Below are positions 11,019-21,161 of a stretch of 64,000 nucleotides of DNA, piece after piece (within the stretch, counting starts at the first letter, position 1; every line of letters starts with the position of its first letter). The notes below the pieces were generated by a model. It worked only from the letters and a program-made list of their open reading frames with translations. It was not told the DNA's origin and did not search any database. Source of the stretch: Oscillospiraceae bacterium (GTDB lineage Bacteria; Bacillota; Clostridia; Oscillospirales; Oscillospiraceae); assembly GCA_017861365.1 (NCBI GenBank), contig JAGFXR010000005.1, forward strand, positions 1 through 64,000, written 5' to 3'. The translations under genes and the position numbers were made by a program.

Positions 11019-13637
11019 ATGAGGAGGCAGTTATTTGAACATAAGCCAAATCGGTTTAGCAGGCTTGTCAGTCACGGAGTTCCCGTTGTGGTTATTTTAC
11101 TTCTGATTTCCTACTGCTTCAGCATTTACTCGACGAACCTGAAATATGGGCAGATACAGTTCGGCGTGGAACAGTCAGTTGAATTTTTCAGGGAGATCAG
11201 TACGGTTCAATTTCTTATCATGCAAATGGAGCTGGATACGCAGAGGTGGTTTACTTGTAAAACTGACCATGCGGTAACACAGCAGGAGATAGAGGAAAAT
11301 TTCGGAGAACTGGATGATTCCATTGCAAAAATCAGTGCGGGAAGCGTGGGACAGGAGGATGCAATCGCAAGCTTAACATCAAGTTTAAATCAAATTAAAA
11401 AACTGCTCACGTCCTTTGCAGGGTTGTGTGAAAATAATACAAATGGGATGATGAATGTTCCGAACCAGGAAAAAGAACAGGTAGCGGACTTGTTTTTAAA
11501 GGCGCTTCAGGAAACCAGAACAATACAAATCAATTCGTCCTACCAGATTTCTGAGCACAGTGACAAAATTAAGCGGCTCAGTGAGCATACGCTGATATGG
11601 GCGGTGGTTCTGACAAGCCTTGTCTTCGTCACCACCGGGGCGCTTATGGTTCTGATCCGGATCAGCCAAAAAAAGTTGTATGCCCAGAGCAGATGGCTAA
11701 GTATGATTTCTGAGACTGTGGATGAAATGTTTATCATTGAGGATATGGACCGGAAATCCAGCGATTTTGTTTCAAAGGGCGCGGAGCGCATCCTTGGCAT
11801 TTCCTGCAGTGAGCTGATGGAGGAGAGCACGGCCTATACATGGCATCTTTCCATGGAGGATCGGGCCAAGCTTGCCTGGGAGCGGAGTACGGTCAGCGCG
11901 GGCGCACCCTTGGAGGTCAGAGTGGACTACACCTATCCCGTAACAGGGGCGAAGCGGCAGCTGTCTGTCGGTATGTATGTGGTGGAGGCGAAACGGGGAC
12001 GGAAAAAGAGAATTACCATGGTATCCGATATCACCCGGGACGCGGAGGTGCGGCGGAATCTAACCGAGGCGCTGGCGGCGGCACAAAAGGCCAATGAGGC
12101 GAAGCGGGATTTTCTCAGCCATATGAGCCATGAAATTCGAACGCCCATGAACGCGATTATCGGGATGACTGCCATTGCGTCCGCGTCGGTTCATAACCCG
12201 GCTCGCGTGGACGATTGCCTGAAAAAAATCTGCATCTCCTCAAAGCATTTGCTGATGCTGCTGAACAATATTCTTGACATGTCCAAAATCGAAAGCAATA
12301 AGCTGGTGCTCAACTGTGAGCCCTTTGATCTGATATTTTTCCTCAATACCTTTTCCTCGCTCAGCCGGGAGCAGTGCCTGGAAAAAGGCATTGCATTTGA
12401 TGAAAAACGATCCGGGTTTGAAGAAGACAGCTGGTATGTGGGAGATATGACCCGGGTGAACCAAATTTTACTAAATCTGATGTCAAACGCCACTAAATTT
12501 ACGGACGCCGGAGGGCAGGTCGCGTTTGAGGCAAGCCGCGTGGCGGAACACAGCGGAGTGGAGAAGGTCCGTTTTTCCGTGAGAGATACCGGAATCGGCA
12601 TGAGCGAGGCTGAATTGAGCCGGATGTTTCAGCCCTTTGAGCAGGCGGACAGCGCCATCAGCAGAAAATACGGCGGTACGGGTCTTGGGATGTCCATCAC
12701 CAAAAATTTAGTCTCCCTGATGGGAGGGTTCATTCAGGTAACCAGTCAACCAGGGGAGGGAACCTGCTGCGTGGTTGAGCTTCCCTTTGAAAAAGCGGAG
12801 CAGCGGGACAGGCCCCGCAAGGATCCAAAGAAGGGTTGGTTTCAACTGCTGGTGGTGGGGCAGAGCGGTGACACGCTGAGCCAAATGACTGGCGGTGAAG
12901 AAAAAATAAAAGTGGACTGGGCACAATCCGTGCACGAGGCAGTGCGGCTTGTCCGCAGCGCCGTCGCATCGGGAAAGCAGTACGACGCATGTTTGATTGA
13001 CTGCACCGTGCCCAAACGCGACGTGGCAGAGCTTGCCGGACAATTCGGTCAGGACAGCCCATACCGCATTCCGCTGATCCTCCTTTCAAACAACTGCGGC
13101 AGGGAGGCGGAAGTGCCAAAGGGAGAAACGTGCGTCAGCGCACAGCTTCTCAAACCGATTGCCATGGACACTCTGTGTAATCTCCTGATTGCGGTCACCG
13201 GAAAGACCGGTTTTTCGGCTCAGCGGCGGACGGGGCCTGAGTTTCTGAAAGGAAAGCGTCTGCTGGTGGCGGAGGATAACCCGCTGAATTTGGAAATTAC
13301 GCAGGAGCTGCTGCGCATGAACGGTCTGTTCGCCGAGGGGGCAAAGGATGGTGCGGAGGCGGTGGAGCGGTTCCTCCGGAGTGAAGCTGGTTACTATGAC
13401 GCCCTTTTAATGGATATTCAAATGCCCGGAATGGACGGTTACGCCGCAACCAGGGCAATTCGCGCATCAATTCATCCCGATGGAAAGACTGTACCCATCA
13501 TAGCGATTACCGCCAACGCGTTCAGTGACGATGTATCCGCCGCGCTGGCCGCCGGAATGAACGCCCATGTAAGCAAGCCGCTGAATGTGCCCGATCTGCT
13601 GGCTGTGCTGGAGGAGCTGACACAAAAGCCCGAATAG
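11019..13637 (+). CDS. Hybrid sensor histidine kinase with C-terminal receiver domains
   Basis: An 872-residue membrane kinase. Membrane segments at about 20-38 and 190-213 flank an extracellular helical sensor region of about 150 residues. A PAS-like segment (about 225-330) follows. The HisKA box SHEIRTPMNAIIGM holds the phospho-acceptor H371, and the ATPase domain shows NLMSNATKF, DTGIGMS and GGTGLGMS. The segment around 605-725 looks like a degenerate receiver: it lacks the N-terminal acidic pair but keeps CLIDCTVPK. A complete receiver follows with acidic residues VAEDNPLN and phospho-acceptor D799 in LLMDIQMPGMDG. The signal sensed is unknown. It is partnered with the Hpt protein immediately upstream and ends at a terminator. 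Confidence 0.93.
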   Translation: MRRQLFEHKPNRFSRLVSHGVPVVVILLLISYCFSIYSTNLKYGQIQFGVEQSVEFFREISTVQFLIMQMELDTQRWFTCKTDHAVTQQEIEENFGELDDSIAKISAGSVGQEDAIASLTSSLNQIKKLLTSFAGLCENNTNGMMNVPNQEKEQVADLFLKALQETRTIQINSSYQISEHSDKIKRLSEHTLIWAVVLTSLVFVTTGALMVLIRISQKKLYAQSRWLSMISETVDEMFIIEDMDRKSSDFVSKGAERILGISCSELMEESTAYTWHLSMEDRAKLAWERSTVSAGAPLEVRVDYTYPVTGAKRQLSVGMYVVEAKRGRKKRITMVSDITRDAEVRRNLTEALAAAQKANEAKRDFLSHMSHEIRTPMNAIIGMTAIASASVHNPARVDDCLKKICISSKHLLMLLNNILDMSKIESNKLVLNCEPFDLIFFLNTFSSLSREQCLEKGIAFDEKRSGFEEDSWYVGDMTRVNQILLNLMSNATKFTDAGGQVAFEASRVAEHSGVEKVRFSVRDTGIGMSEAELSRMFQPFEQADSAISRKYGGTGLGMSITKNLVSLMGGFIQVTSQPGEGTCCVVELPFEKAEQRDRPRKDPKKGWFQLLVVGQSGDTLSQMTGGEEKIKVDWAQSVHEAVRLVRSAVASGKQYDACLIDCTVPKRDVAELAGQFGQDSPYRIPLILLSNNCGREAEVPKGETCVSAQLLKPIAMDTLCNLLIAVTGKTGFSAQRRTGPEFLKGKRLLVAEDNPLNLEITQELLRMNGLFAEGAKDGAEAVERFLRSEAGYYDALLMDIQMPGMDGYAATRAIRASIHPDGKTVPIIAITANAFSDDVSAALAAGMNAHVSKPLNVPDLLAVLEELTQKPE

Positions 13638-13683
13638 CCGTGTGGTATTTCCACAAGGCCGGAACAGCTGGAAAAGCCGGTCG

Positions 13684-13723
13684 CACCCGACTCCACCGCA
13701 AAAGCGGCGAGTCGGGTGTTTTT
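13684..13723 (+). terminator. Rho-independent terminator after the hybrid kinase gene
   Basis: CACCCGACTC (13684-13693) pairs perfectly with GAGTCGGGTG (13709-13718), and CCGC/GCGG extends the stem inside around AAAA. TTTTT follows at 13719. Confidence 0.9.
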
Positions 13724-13753
13724 GATATACCGCCGGCGGCGCGGTATATCAAA
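13721..13753. repeat. Perfect 13-bp inverted repeat
   Basis: TTTGATATACCGC (13721-13733) and GCGGTATATCAAA (13741-13753) are exact reverse complements around a 7-bp GC-rich loop. It immediately follows the terminator and shares its T tract. It could act as a bidirectional terminator or be one copy of a dispersed palindromic repeat. I see no second copy in this window. Confidence 0.7.
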
Positions 13754-13872
13754 TTAGCAGTTATCCGCTGAAGCTGCTTCCGCAGCCCTGTTTTGTTGTG
13801 CACGCGTTTATTTACAAACCGTTCATCCTTTCTGCATCTATCTACCACAGGCGGGCGTTAAGCTGTGGCCAG

Positions 13873-13890
13873 ACAATCAAACTTGATTGT
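13873..13890. promoter_or_regulatory. Candidate operator palindrome upstream of the secreted protein gene
   Basis: ACAATCAA (13873-13880) and TTGATTGT (13883-13890) form an 8-bp perfect inverted repeat with a 2-bp spacer, 37 bp before the ATG. A TATAAA lies at 13900-13905. The size and symmetry suit a dimeric regulator, but no regulator can be assigned. Confidence 0.35.
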
Positions 13891-13926
13891 TGCTCGGAAT
13901 ATAAAACATCAAAAGGAGATATTATT

Positions 13927-14841
13927 ATGAAAAAGAATTTAAAGACAGCAGCAGCCGGACTCATGGCAGTAACAATATTGGCAGCCGGAGCCGGAGCGTC
14001 GGCATCCGCCGCCAGTGTGAGTGTGGCTGTCACCGGAAAGCAGACCACTCAGGCCTCACAGTGCACCTCCTCCACGCTGGAGAGCTTAAGCCTGACTGAG
14101 CTGGAGACTCTCGTCAACAGCCAGTCCAGCTCCGATACCAAGACACAGGCGCTGGAGCTCCTGGAAGACTATGAAACCAAAAATGACGCGATTGACACGG
14201 CGCAGGATAATCTGGTCACGGCGCTGGAGAAATACGGCATTACGGATTATCTGACCGACGGCAGCCTTGACACAGCGAAAATTCAGACAGCCATCAGCAG
14301 CCTGAAGGATACGACTGGCAATACGGCGCTGACCGCTCTGTTCAAAAAGTACAGCAGTGCCGTGGAAGCGGGTTCCGAGGCCAAGACCGCTTTCTTCCAG
14401 GCCGTTGAAAACGCAGGTTACAGTAATCAAACAGCGGCCTCTCAGGCGTCGCAGTCGGTTACCGTCAATCTTTCAAAGCTGTCTGTGACAGAGCTGGAAT
14501 CCCTGATTAACAGCCAGGCCAGCTCCGATACCAGGAAGCAGATTCTCAGCCTGCTGGCTGATTATAAGACCAAGGAAGCGGCTGTTACCACCGCCGAGAA
14601 GGCTCTCACGACCGCGCTGGAGAAGTACGGTGTCAAGGATTACGAAACCAACGGCGAACTTGACACGGCAAAGGTGAAGAGTGCCATCAGCGGACTGAAG
14701 GATCAGAGCGCGGCCAGCAATCTAACTGCCCTGCTCACCAGCTACAACAAGGCCGTGACCGCGAGAGATACCGCTAAAACCGCGCTCATCACCGCCATGG
14801 AAGCGGCAGGTTACAATAAAAAGACGGTAACAGCGGCCTGA
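13927..14841 (+). CDS. Secreted protein with two tandem helical repeats, function unknown
   Basis: A 304-residue protein with a clear signal peptide (KK at the start, hydrophobic core, probable cleavage after ASASA near residue 28). The mature part is two homologous units of about 115-120 residues. Each begins S-x-TELE-x-L-x-NSQ-x-SSDT, carries TALEKYG-x-x-DY near the middle, then an LDTAK motif, and ends with an ENAGY or EAAGY segment. Sequence is rich in Ala, Thr, Leu, Lys and Asp with no aromatic core, suggesting helical bundles. No cysteine pair, enzyme motif, anchor or LPXTG is visible. AAAAGGAG precedes the ATG at 13927; the frame is open further upstream but lacks a better start. It sits between two sensor-kinase units and has its own terminator. 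I do not recognise the family. Confidence 0.85.
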   Translation: MKKNLKTAAAGLMAVTILAAGAGASASAASVSVAVTGKQTTQASQCTSSTLESLSLTELETLVNSQSSSDTKTQALELLEDYETKNDAIDTAQDNLVTALEKYGITDYLTDGSLDTAKIQTAISSLKDTTGNTALTALFKKYSSAVEAGSEAKTAFFQAVENAGYSNQTAASQASQSVTVNLSKLSVTELESLINSQASSDTRKQILSLLADYKTKEAAVTTAEKALTTALEKYGVKDYETNGELDTAKVKSAISGLKDQSAASNLTALLTSYNKAVTARDTAKTALITAMEAAGYNKKTVTAA

Positions 14842-14923
14842 ACCGTCCCATCCCTGTTATACACCTGCCTTTCTCTGACCGAAGGGACTGAGCGGGATGC
14901 TGCTGGAACAAGTTTGAAAAGGC

Positions 14924-14968
14924 AAAAGATCATCCCGCGCGCTGTGAACGGCGGCGGGATGATCTTTT
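14924..14968 (+). terminator. Rho-independent terminator after the secreted protein gene
   Basis: AAAAGATCATCCCGC (14924-14938) pairs perfectly over 15 bp with GCGGGATGATCTTTT (14954-14968), followed by one more T. The remaining 180 bp before the response regulator hold no gene I can support. Confidence 0.88.
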
Positions 14969-15148
14969 TGCATCACCGCGCCAGGAAGCGGTCACAGAAA
15001 ATTCATAATTGTTTATGGATGAAACCCCAAAAAAGAATGGAACCTAAGCGAATAAATAATAAAAGGAGAGCAGTTCCTCAGGCATATCGCGATTGCACCG
15101 GCTGAGGACGGCAATCAACAACTGAAAGAATAGATGTGAGGTAATAAC

Positions 15149-15817
15149 ATGCTGAAAGTTTTAGTTGCGGATGACGACGAGCTCATAAGGGAGATGGTTG
15201 TGAAATATGGAAGAAACGAAGGCTTTGAAGTGACGGAGGCCTCTAATGGCGCGCAGGCCATAGAGCGCTGTGAGGAGTGTGATTTTGATGTGATTTTGTT
15301 GGACGTCATGATGCCAAAGCTGGATGGATTCTCGGCCTGCCGGGAAATCAGAAAAATCAGGGCTACGCCTATTATTATGCTGTCGGCTCTGGGTGAGGAA
15401 TACGAGAAGCTGCACGGTTTTGACCTTGGTATCAGCGACTATATTGTCAAACCGTTTTCCTTTAAAGAATTGATGATGCGCATTAAAGCGGTTTCCAGGC
15501 TGATGACGGGCAACAGGGACACCATCGTAATTGGGGAGCTCAAGATTGACCTGATCGGCTGGTCGGTGCAGATTGGAACAGAGTTTTTGCAGCTGTCGCC
15601 CAAGGAGGCCGCGCTTCTTTTTTATATGGCGAAAAACAGCGGTATCGCGCTGACCCGAGAGAAGCTGATCTGCAATATCTGGGGCTATGACTATGACGGC
15701 AATGAAAGAACCCTTGACTCACATATCAAAGGGCTTCGGAAAAATCTGAGAGAGTACGGATGGTGTATTACGACGATTAAAGGGGTTGGTTATCGTTTTG
15801 ACGAAGAATCCAATTAA
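15149..15817 (+). CDS. OmpR/PhoB-type response regulator
   Basis: A 222-residue two-domain DNA-binding regulator. The receiver has acidic residues VADDDE near the start, phospho-acceptor D52 in LLDVMMPKLDGF, and the conserved Lys in YIVKPFSF. The winged-helix domain (from about 125) has LTREKLICNIWGYDYDGNERTLDSHIKGLRKNL and a terminal GVGYRF. GAGGT precedes the ATG. Its 3' end overlaps the following histidine kinase, so the two form a pair. Targets are not known; the secreted protein gene just upstream is a positional candidate only. Confidence 0.95.
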   Translation: MLKVLVADDDELIREMVVKYGRNEGFEVTEASNGAQAIERCEECDFDVILLDVMMPKLDGFSACREIRKIRATPIIMLSALGEEYEKLHGFDLGISDYIVKPFSFKELMMRIKAVSRLMTGNRDTIVIGELKIDLIGWSVQIGTEFLQLSPKEAALLFYMAKNSGIALTREKLICNIWGYDYDGNERTLDSHIKGLRKNLREYGWCITTIKGVGYRFDEESN

Positions 15818-17408
15818 GCTGCGGTGGAAGCTGTTCTGCTACATGGGGTTGTTCGTAGCAGGGATGCTGGGGGCGCTGTGGCTGTATCAGATGTTTTTTA
15901 TGCAGGATATGTTCCAAATGATCCGGACGGATGATTTAAACCAGGTGGCAAAGCAGGTCAAAACCATTTCATATGACGACCAGGATGCTGAGGAACAGCT
16001 TAACGAGATTGCGTTTGAAAACAATGTCTGCATTGTGGCCTGTGACTCCTCTGGGGCGACCCGGTATTCCGCAGGGCACGGCCCAAACTGCCTCATTCAC
16101 GACCTGACTGATGCATCTTTGATAGAACTGGCGGCCAATACCGACTTTAACGGGCAGAAGCCTGTGGATATCACATCGGAAGTGCAGACGCTGTTGGCGA
16201 AGGAAGAAGCTTCGTCCGCCGACTCAAGCGATTCAGAACAAACAAAGTCGGCAGGTGAAAGTTCAACTGCCGTCAGAGTGGTTATGGCCATGGAGACGGA
16301 TGAGGGAGTGGTTTTTCTCGACAGCTCCGCCCTAGCGCCCAATGTAACGCTGGATAATCTCTACACGGAACTGCTGTACGCAGGCGGGATTTTCCTGGTG
16401 CTCACTTTTTTGCTCACAACGCTGATTTCAAAAGGAATTTCAAAGCCCATCAAGGAAATTAACGACAAAGCCCACGCGCTTTCCAGCGGTCATTTTGACG
16501 TAGAGTTTGACAGCCGGGGATATCTGGAGATTACGCAGCTGAGTGAAACTCTTAATTATATGGTGGGAGAGTTCAGGCAATTTGAAACCCTGCGCCAGAA
16601 CCTCATCGCGGATGTGTCTCACGATTTGCGAACACCCCTGACCGCTATTCTCAGCCGATGCGAGCTCACCCTTGATTTTCCGGAGGAGGACGCGCGCAAA
16701 AACATCGAGATGATTTACGAAGAGGCGCGGTGGATGTCTGATCTGGTCAACAATTTGCTGAAAATATCAAAGCTGCGGACCAATTTCAGCGATGTTGACA
16801 CCGTCCGGTTTAACCTCACCGATGAGATGGAGGGGATTCTGCGGCGGTTTGAGCGGTTTTATCAAAAAGACGGTTACCAGTTTGAGTTTTATTATGATAA
16901 GTCGGTGTTTGTGCGCGCAGATAAAGTCCGCATCTGCCAGGTCATCTATAACTTCATTCATAATGCCGTCAAGCATGCTGGAGCCGAGCGAAATGTGGTG
17001 GTCAGCCAGATCATATATGACGGGGAGGCGGTAATACGGGTCCACAGTTTTGGGGAGACCATTCCGCCGGAGCGTCTGCGGTACATCTGGGATCGGTTTT
17101 ACCAGGCGAACCAGAACCCGGAGGATGGGGAAAACGGGATGGGCCTGGGGCTTTCCATCGTGAAAAGCATTTTAGAGGTTCACCACGCCCGGTACGGAGT
17201 GGAAAACTGCGGCCATGACGGCTGCGTCTTCTGGTTTGCGCTCAATACCGACGGAGAGGCGGCGCAGGCGGAATCCGAACCGGGAGCGGGTGCGCGGCAT
17301 TTCAACAGGAAAAGCAAGTGCGGCGAGAAGGCGGGGGAAGGAGATAAGGGCAAAAAGGTGAAGCATAAACAATTAAAACTAAAAGAGGAAAAAACCATTG
17401 ACGAATAA
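15798..17408 (+). CDS. Sensor histidine kinase, partner of the preceding regulator
   Basis: A membrane kinase of about 536 residues. The start is uncertain: TTG at 15786 or 15798, both overlapping the regulator gene and following AAAGGGG; I chose 15798. One membrane segment near the N-terminus and a second around residue 192-212 enclose an extracellular sensor region of about 155 residues with a Ser/Glu-rich loop. HAMP follows, then HisKA with H275 in ADVSHDLRTPLTAIL, and an ATPase domain with NFIHNAVKHA and GMGLGLSIVKSI. The last 60 or so residues form an unusual Lys-rich tail with no domain match that I know. The promoter for the next operon overlaps its stop codon. Confidence 0.9.
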   Translation: MTKNPIKLRWKLFCYMGLFVAGMLGALWLYQMFFMQDMFQMIRTDDLNQVAKQVKTISYDDQDAEEQLNEIAFENNVCIVACDSSGATRYSAGHGPNCLIHDLTDASLIELAANTDFNGQKPVDITSEVQTLLAKEEASSADSSDSEQTKSAGESSTAVRVVMAMETDEGVVFLDSSALAPNVTLDNLYTELLYAGGIFLVLTFLLTTLISKGISKPIKEINDKAHALSSGHFDVEFDSRGYLEITQLSETLNYMVGEFRQFETLRQNLIADVSHDLRTPLTAILSRCELTLDFPEEDARKNIEMIYEEARWMSDLVNNLLKISKLRTNFSDVDTVRFNLTDEMEGILRRFERFYQKDGYQFEFYYDKSVFVRADKVRICQVIYNFIHNAVKHAGAERNVVVSQIIYDGEAVIRVHSFGETIPPERLRYIWDRFYQANQNPEDGENGMGLGLSIVKSILEVHHARYGVENCGHDGCVFWFALNTDGEAAQAESEPGAGARHFNRKSKCGEKAGEGDKGKKVKHKQLKLKEEKTIDE

Positions 17409-17426
17409 AGGATATTATGCTATAAT
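17398..17426 (+). promoter_or_regulatory. SigA promoter for the L7Ae-like/str operon
   Basis: TTGACG (17398-17403) and perfect TATAAT (17421-17426) have a 17-bp spacer. The -35 overlaps the last codons of the upstream kinase gene. The first gene downstream starts at 17467. Confidence 0.8.
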
Positions 17427-17466
17427 CCTTACTTGTGTCGATATGTCCTGAGAGGAGGTCGTTTTT

Positions 17467-17712
17467 ATGTTGGAACAACTGAAAAACGGAATCCACGTGG
17501 TAGGCGCGAAGCAGACAAAACGGGCGATTGCGGATCAAAAAGCAAGCCTTGTTCTTGTCGCTGGCGATGCCGACCCCAGAGTGACAGAACCGATTGAGGC
17601 ACTCTGCCGGGAAAAGCGTGTTCCCTTAGAAACGGTTCCCACTATGAAGGAACTGGGAAATGCCTGCGGAATCGCCGTGGGTGCCGCGGTGGCAGCGCTG
17701 CTGTTCAATTAG
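17467..17712 (+). CDS. L7Ae-family ribosomal/K-turn-binding protein (YbxF-like)
   Basis: An 81-residue protein of the L7Ae/L30e/S12e/Gadd45 family. The core LVLVAGDADPRVTEPIEALC, followed by VPLETVPTMKELGNACGI, matches the family's RNA-binding fold. Homologues sit directly before rpsL in many Firmicutes and bind kink-turn RNA. AGGAGG precedes the ATG. It is the first gene after the promoter, 73 bp before rpsL; that spacer includes an imperfect TAGTAG/CTACTA stem. Confidence 0.88.
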   Translation: MLEQLKNGIHVVGAKQTKRAIADQKASLVLVAGDADPRVTEPIEALCREKRVPLETVPTMKELGNACGIAVGAAVAALLFN

Positions 17713-17785
17713 GTTTTAGCAGAATATTTTTATAGTAGTTCTGTTAAAATATATATCTACTACTTTCTGTGAAAGGAGGAAAAAC

Positions 17786-18232
17786 ATGCCTACTTTTAAC
17801 CAACTTGTCCGCAAGGGCCGTGAGCAGGTGACCTACAAATCCACCTCCCCCGCCATGCAAAAGGGCCTGAACTCCCTGAAGAACAAGGAGACCGATCTGC
17901 CCTCTCCCCAGAAGCGCGGTGTGTGCACCGCTGTTCGTACCTCCACCCCGAAGAAGCCGAACTCCGCCCTGCGGAAGATCGCCCGTGTGCGTCTGACCAA
18001 CGGCTACGAAGTAACCGCTTATATTCCCGGCGTGGGCCACAACCTGCAGGAGCACTCCGTGGTGATGATTCGCGGCGGACGTGTCAAGGATCTCCCCGGT
18101 GTCCGTTACCACATCATCCGCGGTACGCTGGATACCCAGGGCGTGAACGGCCGTATGCAGTCCCGCTCCAAGTACGGCGCGAAGCGGCCTAAGGCCGGCA
18201 AAGGCGCCGCAGCTCCCGCAAAGAAGAAGTAA
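17786..18232 (+). CDS. rpsL: 30S ribosomal protein S12
   Basis: A 148-residue Firmicute-type S12 at the decoding centre. The two lysines whose mutation gives streptomycin resistance are wild type ([11 protein letters not shown] and GRVKDLPGV). The C-terminus ends in an Ala/Lys-rich extension that makes it a little longer than usual. AAAGGAGG precedes the ATG. An unusually long gap separates it from rpsG. Confidence 0.98.
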   Translation: MPTFNQLVRKGREQVTYKSTSPAMQKGLNSLKNKETDLPSPQKRGVCTAVRTSTPKKPNSALRKIARVRLTNGYEVTAYIPGVGHNLQEHSVVMIRGGRVKDLPGVRYHIIRGTLDTQGVNGRMQSRSKYGAKRPKAGKGAAAPAKKK

Positions 18233-18468
18233 GCTTCTTCGCACTCACATTAACTTTGAATATTGCGCTCTTACGCAAGGCGCCCGCCTTGCCGCAGACG
18301 TTTATCTATAACGGGTAAATTTCTCGGCAGGCACTGGACAGGGGAACGCCCTGTTTTTCAGAAACGGTTAGGTACCCTGTCTGAACACGGAGAATTGCAG
18401 TCATGCTTTGCATGGCTTGCCCTTCGAGTACCTATGAAATCATTTTCAATATGAAGGAGGGAAGCGAA
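18233..18468 (+). promoter_or_regulatory. Structured rpsL-rpsG intercistronic region
   Basis: This 236-bp spacer has no credible gene. It shows GCAAGGC (18275-18281) with GCCTTGC (18286-18292), CATGC (18402-18406) with GCATG (18410-18414), and an outer GGTAC (18371-18375) with GTACC (18428-18432). CCTTC near 18420 can also pair with GAAGG of the rpsG ribosome binding site. In E. coli the equivalent spacer binds S7 and controls the str operon; a similar role here is inference. Confidence 0.45.
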
Positions 18469-18939
18469 GTGCCCAGAAGAGGAAACGTACCCAAGCGGGA
18501 GGTTTTGCCCGACCCGCTGTATAACTCCGTCTTAGTCACTAAGCTCATCAACAGCATCATGCTGGACGGCAAGAAGGGAATTGCCCAGAAGGTCGTTTAC
18601 GGTGCCTTTGATTTAATCAAAGCGAAAACCGATAAAGATCCTCTTGAGGTATTTACGACGGCGATGGAAAACATCATGCCGTCTCTGGAGGTCAAGGCCC
18701 GCCGCGTTGGCGGTGCCACCTATCAGGTGCCCATTGAGGTTCGTCCCGAGCGCCGCCAGACCCTTGGTCTGCGCTGGCTGACTAACTATTCCCGCAACCG
18801 CAGCGAAAAGACCATGCGTGAGCGTCTGGCCGGCGAGCTGATGGATGCATCCAACAGCACCGGTTCCGCGGTGAAGAAGCGCGAGGACACCCATAAGATG
18901 GCTGAGTCAAATAAGGCATTTGCTCACTATCGCTGGTAA
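18469..18939 (+). CDS. rpsG: 30S ribosomal protein S7
   Basis: A 156-residue protein that nucleates assembly of the 30S head. The GTG at 18469 is chosen because AAGGAGG (18454-18460) is correctly spaced and the protein then begins [16 protein letters not shown], as the family does; the frame is open 22 codons upstream without signals. Typical motifs [20 protein letters not shown] and [20 protein letters not shown] are present. Followed 18 bp later by fusA. Confidence 0.97.
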   Translation: MPRRGNVPKREVLPDPLYNSVLVTKLINSIMLDGKKGIAQKVVYGAFDLIKAKTDKDPLEVFTTAMENIMPSLEVKARRVGGATYQVPIEVRPERRQTLGLRWLTNYSRNRSEKTMRERLAGELMDASNSTGSAVKKREDTHKMAESNKAFAHYRW

Positions 18940-18957
18940 TAAGGAGACCGAACATTT

Positions 18958-21063
<2,106 letters not shown>

Positions 21064-21071
21064 TAAAAGGC

Positions 21072-21098
21072 TTGCTTTTTTACAGTGTATGCTATAAA
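21072..21098 (+). promoter_or_regulatory. Possible internal promoter for tuf
   Basis: TTGCTT (21072-21077) and TATAAA (21093-21098) lie 15 bp apart, with an extended -10 TG at 21090-21091. The spacer is short, so this is weak. The gap between fusA and tuf is AT-rich. Confidence 0.3.
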
Positions 21099-21161
21099 AT
21101 ACTTCTGCATAATTTGAAATGAAATAACTATTTTTTTAAATACTAAGGAGGACATCGCATC

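Noticed and set aside
14914-15105. A 63-codon frame between the secreted protein gene and the response regulator
   Set aside because: It begins inside the terminator and consists mainly of basic residues with no family pattern.
18263-18454. A small frame in the rpsL-rpsG spacer
   Set aside because: No ribosome binding site; the sequence is better explained as a structured spacer.
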